Positions 11,990 to 24,554 of a stretch of 64,000 nucleotides of DNA are shown here, one piece after another. The stretch is taken from NCBI RefSeq assembly GCF_042186555.1, contig NC_133326.1, positions 438,400,846-438,464,845 on the forward strand, written 5' to 3'. The notes under the pieces are model-generated. The model was not told the DNA's origin. It made no database searches and was given only the letters and a program-made list of their open reading frames with translations. The stretch is from Aquarana catesbeiana (lineage: Eukaryota > Chordata > Amphibia > Anura > Ranidae). How positions within the stretch are numbered: the first letter of the stretch is position 1; each line of letters opens with the position of its first letter. A program made the translations under genes and the position numbers.

Positions 11990-12190
11990 GGTAAAAAACC
12001 TGAATGCAGCTCCTCCCAGCCCCCCCCCCTTTATACTTACCTGAGCCTGATAGCGATGCTGCGATGTGCCCAAGAGCAGCAGCTCTCTCCCTCCTCATAG
12101 ACATTGGGTCCTGCTGCTGTGAGGAGGGAGCATGGGGTGGGGCCGAGCCGCGACCTGTGACTATGGATGTAATGTTTTGCATTTTGTGAT
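11986..12190. mobile_element. Fragment of another TTAA MITE
   Basis: TTAAGGTAAAAAACCT starts at the closing TTAA of copy B and is followed by a C-rich, self-complementary stretch including TATACTTACCTGAGCC. The right end is not found. Confidence 0.35.
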
Positions 12191-12201
12191 ACAACATACA
12201 C

Positions 12202-12456
12202 TAATGCCGTGTACACACGAGCGGACTTTACGGCAGACTTTGTCCTGCGGGCTTTTCGACGGACTTTACAACGGACTTTCCGAATGAATGGACTTGCCCA
12301 CACACGATCAACCAAAGTCCGACGGATTTGTACGTGATGACGTACGACCGGGCTAAAACAAGTAAGTTCATAGCCAATAGCTGCCCTAGCATCGGTTTTT
12401 GTCAGTCGGACTAGCATACAGATGAGCGGACTTTTCGACCGGACTCGAGTCCATCA
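12202..12456. mobile_element. Harbinger-like MITE fragment (TGCCGTGTACACACGA family)
   Basis: The left terminus TGCCGTGTACACACGAGCGG is intact and follows TAA. The interior repeats GACGGACTTT motifs. The right terminus is absent, so this is a truncated copy of the family at 2809 and 28847. Confidence 0.65.
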
Positions 12457-12779
12457 AAAAGTTTAAAAACAAAAAATGCATTGAGAAACATGCATAAAAA
12501 ACGCATCAAACACAGCCGCATAGGTGTGAACCTAGACTAAATATACCCTTTACTGCTTCTTAAAAAAAAAAAAAAAAAACAACCTTCACTATCTCCGACA
12601 GAAAAGTCCTATAATCTGCAGCAGTATGCTGTACAGAAAAACAACTGGGCTTTGTGTGAGAGCAGGGGTCTCTCTGCGTTTTTTTTTGTTTTTTTTTGTT
12701 TTTTTTTTATGCAGGTTTAATGCATTTTGCATTTTACGTTTTTTTTTTTTCTCTTTCAACGCATTGTAAAACACACTGT

Positions 12780-13515
12780 ATAAAGCTGGTTGCTAAGGAG
12801 GGGGCCAAGAAGCCAGCCGCCCTGTCCCTAACAACCGATGAGTCACCAGCTGTCAGCGGGGGTTCCCGCTGAAAGCTGAATTGAAAAAAAAGAAATATAT
12901 TGCTGGCAAAAAAATTTACAAAAAAAAAACGGTGTGGGGTTTCCCCCCCAGGTCCATACCAGGCCCTTGGGGTCTGGTATGGATTCGGAGGGGACTCCCA
13001 TGCCAAAATGTAAAAAAAAAAAATGGCCTGGGGTCCCCCCCAAAATCTATTCCAGACCCTTATCCGAACATGCCGCCCCGCAGGTCAGGAAAGGTCACCA
13101 TACCAGGCCGCGTGCCCTCAACATGGGGGGATGGGTGCTTTGGGGCAGGGGGGCTCTGCACCCCCCCACCCCAAAGCACCTTGCTCCCATGTTGATAAGA
13201 ACAAGGGCCTCTTCCCGACAACCCTTGCCCAGTGGTTGTCGGGGGCTTATCGGAATCTGGAAGCCCCCTTTAACAAGGGGACCCCCAGATTCCGGCCCCC
13301 CACCCTATGTGAATGTGTATCGGGGACATCAAGCCCCCCTGGCCTAAAGCACTCACCCCCCCCATTTTGAGGGCATGCAGCCTGGTATGGTTCAGGAGGG
13401 GGGGAGGCGTTCGCTCGTCCCCTCCCTTTCCTGACCTGCTGGGTGCCATGCTCGGATAAGGGTCTGGTATGGCATATGGGGGGACCCCACAACGTTTTCT
13501 GTTTAAAAAAAAAAA
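12780..13515. repeat. GC-rich dispersed repeat, copy 1 (left arm)
   Basis: It shares blocks with 27710-28227 and with both arms of the 29160-30880 palindrome: CATACCAGGCCCTTGGGGTC, CTCAACATGGGG, GGGTGCTTTGGGG, and GCTTATCGGAATCTGG. Sub-segments are self-complementary. The 12780-12960 end matches 24115-24310 in inverted orientation, so LINE 2 (13521 to about 24060) appears to sit inside one formerly foldback copy. Confidence 0.6.
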
Positions 13516-13984
13516 AAAACAGTTTTTTTATTAAACAAATCAGCATTACAGCACAGTCAGCGAAAGATATTCCTGTAGGTACATTACAAAGTATTGTAAC
13601 ATAAGTAACCTATGATTCACGTTAAACATATTTGCAAAAGGGAACATGAGCATATATATCAACTTGTTGTGTATAGCATTGTCATTCAATCAACCTCACC
13701 CAATAGCGTACCATCAAACAGTGAACCTCCTTTTTATTTTAATTTTTTTGGGGAGACCTTAACAAGTAGGAAGGGGGAGTTCCCTGAGGAGAATGGGAGG
13801 GGAAGAGCTGACGCTCAAAGAGGTAAGCCCCTTTTGCCCCCTTAAGGCATTTATCCATGCAGACCACACCTTGTCAAATTTACCCGGGCAAGAGGGGGGC
13901 GTGACCGAATGCTGAGGTGAGAGACCGTGGCGTGGCCGGACCTAGTCCCCGCTCCCATGTCTGATGCAGTGGTGAAGCGTGGAG

Positions 13985-14410
13985 GGGAGAGACGCTGAGA
14001 ACGCCCGGAGCACCTAGACCCTGATGCCGCTGCATGTGTAGCTGAAGGAGGAGAGCCAGTCAGAGCGGTGAATTGCCTGTACACAACCTCGGAAGCCTTC
14101 CCGGGTAAGGAATCAACAGCGCCTATCCCAGTGAGAGAGGGAGACGCGCATACCCGGGGCTGTGTGTCAGCCTGTGACATCTGCGGGGAATATAGTGAAC
14201 ACAGTGCCGCCGTGAGGTGTATCGGTCCCAGCGCCAGAGCGGTGTGTAATCTGTATGCTCACCTGAAGAAAGCCCAGAGCACCTGGACCCTGATGCCGCT
14301 GCATGTGTAGCTGTAGGAGGAGAACACCTTAGTGAACACAGTGCTGCCGTGTGGAGTGTCGGTCCTAGCACCAGAGCGGGGAGTAATTTGTATGCTCACC
14401 TGAAGAACTT
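13985..14410 (+). repeat. Tandem repeats in the LINE 1 5' UTR
   Basis: The motif GACCCTGATGCCGCTGCATG occurs near 14018 and again near 14287. A second block beginning GTGAACACAGTGC is repeated at about 14193 and 14333. Repeated 5' UTR monomers are common in L1-type elements and may hold promoter activity; that role is inference. Confidence 0.65.
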
Positions 14411-14624
14411 TTATACATTCATACACAATAACAACAGTAAACATCCCAGTGAGAGGGGGAGGTGCAAAGCTCCGGGATAGAGTGGTTAAAGGGGACTTTT
14501 GTATAATCTACCAGGACGGTGGGATCGAGCTAATATGACCAGGAAGTAGGGGATGGAGGAGGTGGCAGGGCAGGAGGGTACTGGTGTCCCTGCATAGCAC
14601 GGTCCTAAGGAGAAAGCAAACCAA

Positions 14625-15613
14625 GTGGCCGCTAAATTGAAACGCTTTGCACATACACCAAACCAGACACCTAAGAAGAGCGGTCATACAGGGGGGGCGC
14701 AGCACCAAGCTGGACACCAAGCTGGACACCCTGGGAGGAGAAGTCAAGCCTCCGCTACAGGGGTGGGGACAGATACATCGTCAGACTCGGCAGTAAATGG
14801 AGTCCTGAAGGGGGGCACGGCTTAAATGTGGAATTAGAGGCAAGAAGTGGTGTGACAATACCAGCAGTAGAGAAGGAGCCGTCCCTGAAAGATATCTTAC
14901 TGGCAGTTAATAATTGTAAGGTATCAATAACTGACTTATCGGAACAGCTTAAAGGTATCAGTGATGAATTACGTGCTTTAAAAAATGAAGTGCAGGTGGT
15001 TTGTACCCGGACAACAGCTCTTGAAGGCAGACTCAGTCAGTTGGAGGATGATGTGTATCCGTTAAGACAAGAAGTATTACTCATGAAAGACCAGGTGAAT
15101 GCATGCATGCAGAAAATGGGCAGTATGGAAAATAGGTTGCAAAGAGAGAACCTAAGGGTACTGGGTCTCCCCGAGGGTTGTGAAGGAAACAACCCCATAA
15201 AATTCATGGAAGACTGGCTAAAAAAGAAAATTTTTCTCTATTGAGCGAGCACACAGAATCACCTCCAGGTCTCCACCCCTGGGGGGACATCCAAGACCCT
15301 TTATTTTTAAACTCTTATGTGTAGGGACAAAGTTACTATTCTTCAGAAAGCAAGAGAGATGAAGAACATACAGTATAATGGTGTAAGGATTTCAATATAC
15401 CCTGACTTCTCCCCTGAGTTACAAAGACAAAGAGTCAAATTTGCAGAATGTAAACAGAAGCTTCAACAGCTTAGAATTAATTACGCGTTATTATATCCCG
15501 CAAGTTTACGTATTTCAGCTATGGGGGAAGTTAAGTTTTTCAGCAACCCCACAGAAGTATCAGCCTGGTTAGAGAAGAACGAAGGAAGATTACAGCGGGG
15601 AGAAGAAATTTGA
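14625..15613 (+). pseudogene. LINE 1 ORF1 relic (nucleic-acid-binding, coiled coil)
   Basis: The basic N-terminus (MAAKLKRFAHTPNQTPKK) begins at 14625. A coiled-coil-like segment rich in L, E and Q spans about 14830-15110. An RNA-binding-like core continues (ENLRVLGLPEGCEGNNP), and the C-terminal part at 15317-15613 contains YALLYPASLRI and SAWLEKNEG. These match the L1-type ORF1 layout. Frameshifts near 14825, 15235 and 15310 break it, so no intact product is expected. It precedes ORF2 by about 510 bp. Confidence 0.75.
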
Positions 15614-16125
15614 GAAGATCTGTAGTCAACGAATGACTCTTTTATTCTAGGGTCCAGGACTTTTTTTTTTTTTTTTCCTTTCCTCTCCAGGACTTATAAT
15701 AGATTACATATATATATGTGAATAGGGGGGCGGGGGGGGGGGGGGACTTACATTTAAATATTTATTTTCACATTGATTATATTGGGGATAGTTGCCCTCG
15801 TACTGGGTTTAGGTAACACAGAATTCTCACTTTAGGAGGTTATGATGGTCACAGTAGAAGCCATTGGGGTAAGCCCAAGATTGGGTAAAGGGGGAATGAA
15901 TAAGTGGATAGGTGGGGGGGGGGAGGTAGGGGGGTTCAGGTTGGAGTGAATGCGTTGGTATGTGGGATCACATGGACGAAGGGTTTGATATGAGTGGTTT
16001 TGTGCAAGTTCAGGCAGGAGAAACAAATAGATTTGAATGGGGAAAGTTAATAGTTCACTATCACAAAAATATGTGGTTTAGATTAGAGGGCATCCTGAGA
16101 GGTATAAGGGTACAGGGACTTAAGA

Positions 16126-19100
16126 ATGATGAGTAATAACAAACCCCCACACTTAGGTGGTTGCAACACTCCCCCAGAGTTAACAAAACAAATTAAAATA
16201 TGCTCATGGAACGTGCGGGGGGTAAAAGACAGATCTAAAAGACAGGCAATTTTTTCTATGGCTAATAAAGGGAGAATTAAAATACTCTGTCTATAGGAAA
16301 CACACTCGGTGAAGGATACAATTAAAGCCCTGGATCATAAGAACTACCAGGTGCAGTATCATTCCACCTATTCCTCTTACTCAAGAGGTGTAAGTATACT
16401 GATAAGCTCGGGTTTGTTTTTTTCCTGTAGCCAGAGTAAGGTGGATGAAAATGGGCGGTATATTTTTCTCTCCTGTTTAATTGAGAACAGAAAATGTGTA
16501 CTAGCTAATGTCTATATCCCTCCTCCATTTAGTATGGAAATATTGGATGATCTAACTAGATTTATGGCGTATTTCCCAGGGATACCGGTTATAGCGGTTG
16601 GAGATTTTAATATGTCTATGAATAATTTATAGGTTTCCACCAAAAACGATTAGTAATGGAACCCCTAAGAGCCCTCTTCTACAATATTGTGACGAGATCG
16701 GGTTGGTGGACATCTGGAGGAGGAGGCATCCTGGGGTGAGACAGTTTTCATGCCATTCCAGGACACATGCCACCCTTTCCAGGATCGACCTTGTGTTAGG
16801 TAATGGGGAAGCGTTGAATATGGTGGAGGAGTCTATGAGCCAAGGGGGATTTCGGACCACTCACCAGTGATAATTGATATAAAGGTGGGGAAATGGTACA
16901 GTAGAGGTGATTGGAAAGTGAACCCCTTTTGGCTCGAGATTGTCGAGGACACGGGGTCCATTATGGATGGGTTGGCAGAATTTATAAGTGTAAATCTAGA
17001 AACGGCCCCATTAGGGACGTATGGGATTCTCTAAAGGCTTTCCTGCGGGGAGTCCTAATTCAAAAAATTTTCTATGCCAAAAAACAATCACAAGCAAAAG
17101 AGTTAAAGGCAAAAGAGAGGGTAAGAAGTGCGGAAGCGCAATATGTGGGGACACCAACCATAACTAGTTATGAAACCTGGGTGAAGAGTCAGGACGAGTA
17201 TAGGAGAGTGATTTTAGAGAAGATGGAAAAGAAAAGATAATTTCAGAGTCAGAGTTTTTTTTCGAGAAGGTGAGCAAGTTGGGAAAACTCTGTCCCTGAT
17301 CATCAAGACAAATGGCTCCTCGACCGCTATACCGGCAATTGAAGGGAGGGAAGGAATAATTTAAAAAGCTACTCCAAAAATAGAAGAGTTTAGAAAGTAT
17401 TTTAAAAATTTATATAGCACGGCGCAAACCAATGTGGAAGGGGAAATGTGGGACTTTTTCGAGAAACTGAAAATAACCCCCTTATCAAAAGAAGACAGGG
17501 AAATGTTAGATGCTCCATTGACATTTGAAGAGTTGCAAAGAGTGGTAGCAGATATGGCGAACCAAAAAGCACCGGGCCCGGATGGGTTGGAGGTGTTCAA
17601 TGGAGCTATGGAAGATCGCAAACTACCCATGTCTATGACAGAAGCCATTATAATTGTTTTGTTAAAAGAGGGGAAAAACCCGCTCGATGTGACCTCATAT
17701 AGGCCTATATCTTTGTTATGTTCGGACGTGAAGATCTTGGCAAAAGCTTTGGCAATTAGGCTGAATAAAATAATCTCTAAAGTGATACACTCAGATCAAA
17801 CCGAGTTTATCCCGGACAGATCGACAAGTACGAACATAAGACGAGTTTATTTAAATATGCAATTACCAATAGTGAACAGTGGTAAGAGAGCCGTCCTCTC
17901 ACTAGATGCAGCTAAAGCATTCGATTGCCTGGAGTGGCATTATATGTGGAAGGCACTAGCTGAATTTCAATTTGGCCCTAACTTTGTCCATTGGCTGAGC
18001 CTATTATATGATAGCCCAAAGGCTAAGGTTAGAGTTAATGGTGAGTGCTTAGAGTGGTTTCAATTGAGAAGGGGAACGAGACAGGGGTGTCCTTTATAGC
18101 CCCTGCTCTTTCCCTGGCAATGGAGCCACTGGCTATTGCTCTGAGGTCTGCCCAAGGGGTGCAGGGTTTTAAAAGAAGAAAGGGGGAGGAGAAAGTCGCC
18201 ATGTATGTGGATGACATTTTGTTGTTTCTGGGAGATACACAGGCTTCCTTGAAGATAGCTATGAATATAGTTGAGGAATTTGGTTGTTTTTCTGGGCTAA
18301 CAATTGGGAAAAGTCTGTAATTTTGCCAATGGACCCTCTCACAGATCCACTCCCACACCAATTATCCCAAATTAAGGTAGTAAATCAAATGAAGTACTTG
18401 GGTATTACTATAACAAGAGATCCAGGGCAGTATATAACCGATAATTTGGTCCCACTTATGAAAAAATTAAAACAGAAATGTCGGGTGTGGGTTCGATTGC
18501 CTCTCTCGGTCGCTGGGCGCTGCAATTTAATTAAGATGGTTTGGTTGCCACAAATCTTATATATATTACATAACTCCCCAGTGTGGATTCCTAAGCATTG
18601 GTTTAAAAAAATGGACAGTGTGTTCAGAGAGTTAATTTTGAAAAGTGGGGTGGCAAGGATTGGCTTGCAGACGCTGCGGCGGCCGAGAGGGAAGGGTGGT
18701 ATGGGAGTGCCGGACCCAAGAGGCTACTTCCTAGCATCCCAGATGCAATATATGGGTGGTAGCAATAAGCCAGGGGACAGGGTAGTAGGGAGTAATGTAT
18801 TATTGAATGATACTAGCCATGATACAATAGTAGAGGCGGTGGAAGCAGACTCCTTTGACACTAAGTGTCCTACCACTCAATTGATGGTTAAAAGCTGGGT
18901 ACATGTTAAGAAAATAATGGGTTATACTGGCTTTTCAGAGTATTCCTCAATATGGGATAATAATAAATGAACTAAAAAAATGGGGATTATTGAAGAATGG
19001 GATCGACAGGGTATTCATTGTTTGGCGCAACTATATAAGAATGGGAGTTTAAAATCATTCCAGGAATTAGTGGAAGAATATGGGATTTCTAACTGGTCAT

Positions 19101-19861
19101 TTTACAGATACCTGCAGGTTAGGCATGCCTTAGAGGCACAATTTAACGGGAAGGAACCAGAATGGTATGAAATGGCCTCTCTGAGGAGGTTGGTTAATGC
19201 CAAATCTACAAAGCGATTAATATCTGATATTTATGGGGGCTTGTCTGTGATGGGTCAGGAGGAGGTGGTGGAAAATAAAAACGGGATTAAATGGGAGGGA
19301 GATGTTGGGCCATTGTCGGATAGTCAATGGAAATATGTTTTGGCACTAGGGCGGCCCAGGATCCCCCTCTCTTCCTCACAGATAGTTTCTCATCTGTATT
19401 TGTTATATCGGACATATTATACACCATGGAAGCTGTTTAGGTTTGGAAAGAAGCCTCACGCGAAGTGTCAAAGATGTGGAGGGGGGAAAGGAGACTTGGT
19501 ACATATGTTCTGGCGATGCCCCAAACTACATAGATTTTGGAGGGGTATTGTGGACAAAATAAATTCTGTGTTTGGGACATCGCTGGGCATGGAGGGTAGA
19601 ACGTGTTTGATGGATGAAAAAGGGATTTCAAGGGATATACAGACCGCAATAATCAGATGCTTGTTTCAGGGCAAAAAACGTATTGCACGTAAATGGCAGA
19701 GAAAAGATCCCCCGACGGTAGCGGAATGGGTGAGCGAAGTAAGAGAGGTGATTAGTAGAGAGAAATATATCTATAAGAAGAGGGTTAATTATAAGAAATT
19801 TGAAAAAATATGGAAATCATGGTTGAATTTGGATGAAGTCAGTGGAAAATGGGTAGGATGA
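16126..19861 (+). pseudogene. LINE 1 ORF2 relic: endonuclease, reverse transcriptase, CCHC
   Basis: The likely start is ATG 16126 (MMSNNKPPH), which runs in frame into the endonuclease motif CSWNVRGVKDRSKRQ. A TAG at about 16294 replaces a codon just before ETH. More endonuclease signatures follow: VANVYIPP-like, VGDFNMS, HATLSRIDLVL. Reverse transcriptase (about 17480-18360) shows KAPGPDGLEV, SYRPISLL, TEFIPDRSTSTN, SLDAAKAFDCLEW, RRGTRQGCPL and the catalytic YVDDILLFL near 18202-18230. A C-terminal CQRCGGGKGDLVHMFWRCP knuckle lies near 19470-19530. Stops near 16294, 16630, 17238, 18098 and 18968 plus frameshifts inactivate it. Confidence 0.85.
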
Positions 19862-19975
19862 GAGTGGAAGTGGGGTAGGAGGATGGGTGGGTGTGGAGGT
19901 GGGAGGAGTGGGGGGGGTGTAGTGAGAGAGGAGGGGGGGGAAGGGCAGGGGAATTGGGGATTAAATAAAGAAAAG
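19862..19975 (+). other. Guanine-rich polypurine tract in LINE 1 3' UTR
   Basis: The strand is nearly all G and A, with several G runs (for example GTGGGGGGGG and GAGGGGGGGGAAGG). Such G-rich tracts with quadruplex potential are typical of L1-type 3' UTRs. Function is not shown by the sequence. Confidence 0.6.
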
Positions 19976-20127
19976 GGAAAAAGTTAGCACTGTATTGCTC
20001 AAGGATGTTTTGGACTGATGTATAAATAACGTAAATATAATGTATGGATAGATGTTGGCATCTTTGTTTTTAATGAAGTTCTTTCTCAATAAAAAGATTA
20101 TAAAAAAAAAAAAAATTTACCCGGGCA

Positions 20128-23100
20128 TTGCCTACTCTCGTAGGTAAGTCTGTATAGAGGCAATAATGAATTAACCGCTGTTCACCAGGAGTCAAATGTG
20201 GGTGGGTTAGCCGATTTCCATTTTAGAAGTATCTCCCATCTGGCATAAAACAAGGAGAAAGTAATACACAGTTCAGTATATCTATCCCCCATGACCTCCT
20301 CTAGGTAGCTCAGCAAGAGCACCATGGGTTCCAATGGTATCTGGACCTCGCTCAAATCACTCAACGTCCCGACCACCTCCTCCCAGTATGATCGGAGCCT
20401 GGGGCAGGCCCAGACCATGTGCCAAAACGTCCCCAATTCATTCCTACATCTAGGACAGTATGGGTCAAGTTGGGGGTATATGTTGGCCATTCTATGTGGA
20501 GTATAGTACGCTATGTGTAGGAACTTGAGTTGGATGAACCTATCTTTGGCTGCTATCATAGAGGGAATGAAAGTAGATATACAGCCCTCCCATTCATCCT
20601 CGCTGAAATATCCGTTCTCCACCTGTCCAGGGATCAAGTGGGTTTAGTGTCATGAGCCACCGTCAAGTAGAAGATACAGGGTGGAAAGGGGTTTCCCCAT
20701 CATGCTGGAGGTTAACAGGCGTTCAATGGAGTCAGACTCGAGGACCAGCAATTCTTTAAACTGAGCCCCAGCTGCATGTCATAGTTGCCAGTAACTGAAT
20801 TCAAATGAGCTGGGTAGTGAATATAGACGTCTTAGTTCTTGAAAAGACATGATTTTCCCATTCAGTATTTGTTTCAAGGTAGTGATCTCCTGTTTGGCAC
20901 ACAGAAAGGGGTCCGGGATGTCATATAGGTGAGGTAACCTTGGGTTCCCTCAGAGCGGTGTGTGTGGGGATACATGATGTGGTTTGTTATATATTGCCCT
21001 AGTGACCTGCCAAACCTGGATCCTAGTCTTCATGGGGGCGGTCAAGGAGTGGTGAGCTTTTACCCCCCTGAACACCAAGTTGCTCACAGCCGCAAAGGAC
21101 CCTAGAATAGCTGCCTCAAGTGTTACCACCGGATTCTGTTTGGGCTGAGAGAACCACCATCGCACCGTGACAAGGACGGCCGCCCAGTAATACAAGAAGA
21201 AGTTGGGTAGCGCCAATCCCCCTCCCGATAAGGGAAGGTATAGGATACGCTAGGTGGCTTCCTAGCCCAAATAAATGAGGTCAGTACCCCCTCCAGTCGC
21301 CTGAAGAAGGCCTTAGGGATATGTGACAGGGTGTTGCGGAAAAAGTAAAGAAATTTCGGTAAGAATATAATTTTTAGCAAATTAACTCTGCCAACCCGTG
21401 TGAGTGGGAGGGTGTGCCAAGCAATACATTTAGCTGTGAGCTGAGACATGAGGGGGTATATTTTCTTCTCTATGAATTGTACCACTGATCTTAATACCCA
21501 AGTAGGGTAATTCATCAATCCATTGGAGGGGCGTGGCCGTGTCTAGATGAGGGACAGAGTGGGAACAGCACTGACTTGCCCCAATTGATACAAATTCTTG
21601 AAAACCAACCAAACCTTTCCAATATTTTCAGAGCCTTTTTAAGAGACGAGGCATCCGCAAGATAAAGCAGGGTATCGTTCGCATATAGGGACACTTTTTC
21701 TTCCACCGGACCCACCACTATGCCCCTTATCCCCCTCAGAACAATCGCCAGAGGCTCCAAAGAGGCTCCAATGCCAAGGCGAATAACCCCGGTGACAAAG
21801 CACATCCTTGACGTGTCCCGCACCCCAGAGGAAATGTGTCCGACAGGCTGCTGTCAATGTGGACTCTGGCTCGCGGGTTGGCATAGAGCATTCGCAGCCA
21901 GGTCATAAACCTGGGGCTAAAACCAAATCTAGATAGGACCTCCCAGAGACACCCACTCCACAGAGTTGAAGGCTTTTTCTGCATCTATAGAGGCTACTAC
22001 ACCTGCCGACTCCGGTTGCGCCATGGCCATATGTGTGAAAAGTCTTCTAACATTAATGTCCGTACCCCTCCCAGGCATGAACCCCATCTGATCTGGGTGA
22101 ACCAGTATTGATATGACCGTGCTCAGTCTGTTGGCCAAGACCTTGGCCAGCAGTTTCGCATCCACATTTATCAAGGATATAGGGCGATATGAGGAGCATA
22201 AGGAAGGGTCTTTTCCTGGCTTAGGGATTACCACAACAACAGCCTCACTCAGGGAGTTCGGCAGTGCCTCAGCAGTTAGTGACTCAGTTAACATGGCATG
22301 GAGTCTAACAGCTAGCTCTCCAGCATACTGTTTGTAAAATTCTACAGGGATACCGTCTGAGCCGGGATTTTTACCTGATTGAAGTGTCATGAGTGCCTTT
22401 AAAATTTCCTCCACCGTGATGGGGTCGTCCACTTTGTTACGATAGGTCGAAGTCAAGACAGGGATATCAACGGGCTCTATGTAAGAATTCACTTCCTCAC
22501 TACTATAGGTTACCCTGGAGCTATATAGGGTTTGGTAGAATGAGACAAAACAGGTGTTTATCTCTTCAGAGGCATATAGAAGATCATCATTGGGTCCCTG
22601 TATGTGCGAGACGCACATTCCCCCCTGACTGCTCCCGAGAAAGCCAGGCCAACAATTTCCCTGATCTCTCCCCTTGTTCAAATATGCGTTGAGATTGGGC
22701 CAGCATACGTTTCTTAATGAGAGGGGTGCGAAGACGGAGCACCTCCCCAGTCAGAGACTGTAGTTTAACATAGTCTTGAGGGTCCCTAGATCTGACAAAT
22801 CTTGCTTCCTGTAGACCTGCCCCCGCTCTGCTCATTTCAGCTCTTCTCTCTCTACGAATTTTAGCGATAATGGTCTGGTATTGTCCCCTTGTATAAGCCT
22901 TGAAGGCGTTGACGGCCCAGTAGTCCAGCAGTGCACACCTAAATTGCCCATCCACCGCAGCGTCCGACACCCAGAACCTGGAGAGTCTAGAGAATGTATC
23001 CTCCGGGGCCATGGACAGGTCTAGGCCCAGAAGCAACGGTGCATGATCTGATATACCCCTGGGAAGTATCTTTAATATCCATGAATCTAGGCAGAACAGC

Positions 23101-23700
23101 TTTACCAGCATAGGCCAGGTCAATCCTGGAGAAGGATCGGTGAGACACAGTGACAGGTGTAAGCACGGGACTGAGGGTGTCTCCATCTCCACTCATCCGT
23201 CAGACCGTATGTTTCTGTCTATTCCACCAGCCCAGAGTACAAAGGGCCACCTGTGGACATTCTGTCTATGCCCGAGTCAGGGACCAAATTGAAATTGCCC
23301 AAATTTACAATGATATAGTTGGCAAACTGCTATTTTCGATGTGATATGATTTAGAAGAGACCGAGACGCCGGGTGGTAGATATAGACCCACGATAACCCA
23401 CCTCATTGAACAGACTTGTGCATAAATAATTACATATCTGCCTTTCGGGTCCAGGGTCAGGTCTAATAGTCTGAAGGGAAGTGATTTGAGCACCAATATG
23501 CTGACTGCCCTTGCAAATTTCGAGTGTGTAGAGTGGTAGTGATACCCAGTCCAGGGCTTCTTGAGGGCTAAAGTTCTACTGCCCACCAGGTGGGTCTCTT
23601 GAAGCACACAAATATGTGGATTGTAAGACTTAATAAACCAGAACACCAGGGATCGCTTATCCGGAGAGTTCAGTCCCCTGGTGTTCCATTATAAGATATT
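20128..23700 (-). pseudogene. LINE 2 ORF2 relic: endonuclease, reverse transcriptase, CCHC
   Basis: In translation order the relic runs as follows. Apurinic-type endonuclease (about 23700-22990) shows WNTRGL at the start and LQETHL. A linker follows. Reverse transcriptase (about 22560-21500) shows KNPGSDGIPVEFYK, SYRPISLINVDAKLLAKVLA and ALSPGLFALALEPL. The thumb/C-terminal region is at 21518-20950. A cysteine knuckle (about 20500-20400) reads CPRCRNELGTFWHMVWACP. The catalytic F/YADD box reads YANDTLLYL, so one active-site aspartate is replaced, and several frameshifts split the frame. The last codons and the stop (13759-13761) lie beyond LINE 1. The family is L1/Tx1-like; the exact clade is not resolved. 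Confidence 0.8.
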
Positions 23701-24107
23701 AAGGGAAGGCATATATGGTGCTTGGGATGTTAATTATAGGATCTAGAGGCTTAGTCCTCCCTGAGAACACACGCTGGACTCAGAAAGGACTGATTATAAA
23801 ACAGTGCAATGCTGACATTTGGAATCTAGTTTCAAGCAATGTTAGGAACACTTTTTTAAAACAAAAAATGAATATAAATCGTAAAAATAAAGCCCAGGCA
23901 ACATTTCCCTCACACCACCTATCCCCCTAAAACTGAGGAGGGCTTCCAACCCAAACCAAATCGGCTCACCGGCTGCAAACTGGGGTCCTGTATGAGAGGC
24001 GACCTTAACCCTCCGGACAGTATCTGGGGGCTAAGCAGCAATCAGAACAGCTCTCAGCATCCAGGACATCTGCTGGGATAGTGAAACATGCTGCATGGGA
24101 CAGGGGG

Positions 24108-24310
24108 CAAGAACAGACCCAAAGGGCCTGGCATGGAATTGGGGGGGGACCCCATGCCGTTTTTTTTTGCAAATTTATTTTGCCGGACATGTTTTTTTGG
24201 TTTTTTTTACATTCAGCTTTGAGCAAGGAACCCTGCTGACAGCTGATGGCTCATCGGTTGTTAAGGACATGGCCGCCGGCTTCCCGGCCCACCGCGAGCA
24301 ACCAGCTATA
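24108..24310. repeat. GC-rich dispersed repeat, inverted counterpart of 12780-12960
   Basis: CCTGGCATGGAATTGGGGG, GACCCCATGCCG, GACAGCTGATGGCTCATCGG and GGACATGGCCGCCGGC match the 12780-12960 block in reverse complement. With copy 1 it would form the two arms of one foldback repeat now separated by LINE 2. Confidence 0.55.
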
Positions 24311-24554
24311 TACAGTGGTAAAATAAGAAGCACAAAACACATCCAAAATGCACCACTTGCGTTTTTGGTGCAGCTTCATTGAAGTCTATTAGCTGCAAAT
24401 CGTGGGAAAAAAAGTCCCCGACCCTTTCAAAAAATGCACTGGCCGCAAAACGCATAGATGTGAACTAGTACCATAGGAAACCATGTTAAATGGACTGTGG
24501 TGCATTTCTGCAAACTGCAAAATGCACTAAAAAAACGCATAGGTGTGAACGTAG

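Larger units (their letters stand above)
13891..20112 (+). mobile_element. LINE 1: near full-length L1/Tx1-like LINE with 15-bp target duplication
   Basis: The 6.2-kb element is bounded by the exact duplication AAATTTACCCGGGCA at 13876-13890 and 20113-20127. It has a repetitive 5' UTR (13891 to about 14620), ORF1, ORF2, a guanine-rich 3' UTR, the signal AATAAA at about 20089 and a terminal A-run. It lies in the opposite orientation inside LINE 2 and is therefore the younger of the two. The full length and the intact duplication contrast with its broken ORFs. Confidence 0.9.
13521..24060 (-). mobile_element. LINE 2: L1/Tx1-like LINE, split by LINE 1
   Basis: This minus-strand non-LTR retrotransposon has its 3' end beside a poly(T) stretch near 13520 and its endonuclease start near 23700. 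It is interrupted from 13891 to 20112 by LINE 1. Reading across that insertion restores a continuous C-terminal reading frame (AWINALRGQKG side at 13.8 kb, CCHC region at 20.2-20.6 kb). The segment from about 23710 to 24060 probably holds 5' or inter-ORF sequence; no ORF1 protein was recognised. The 5' boundary is approximate. Confidence 0.75.
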
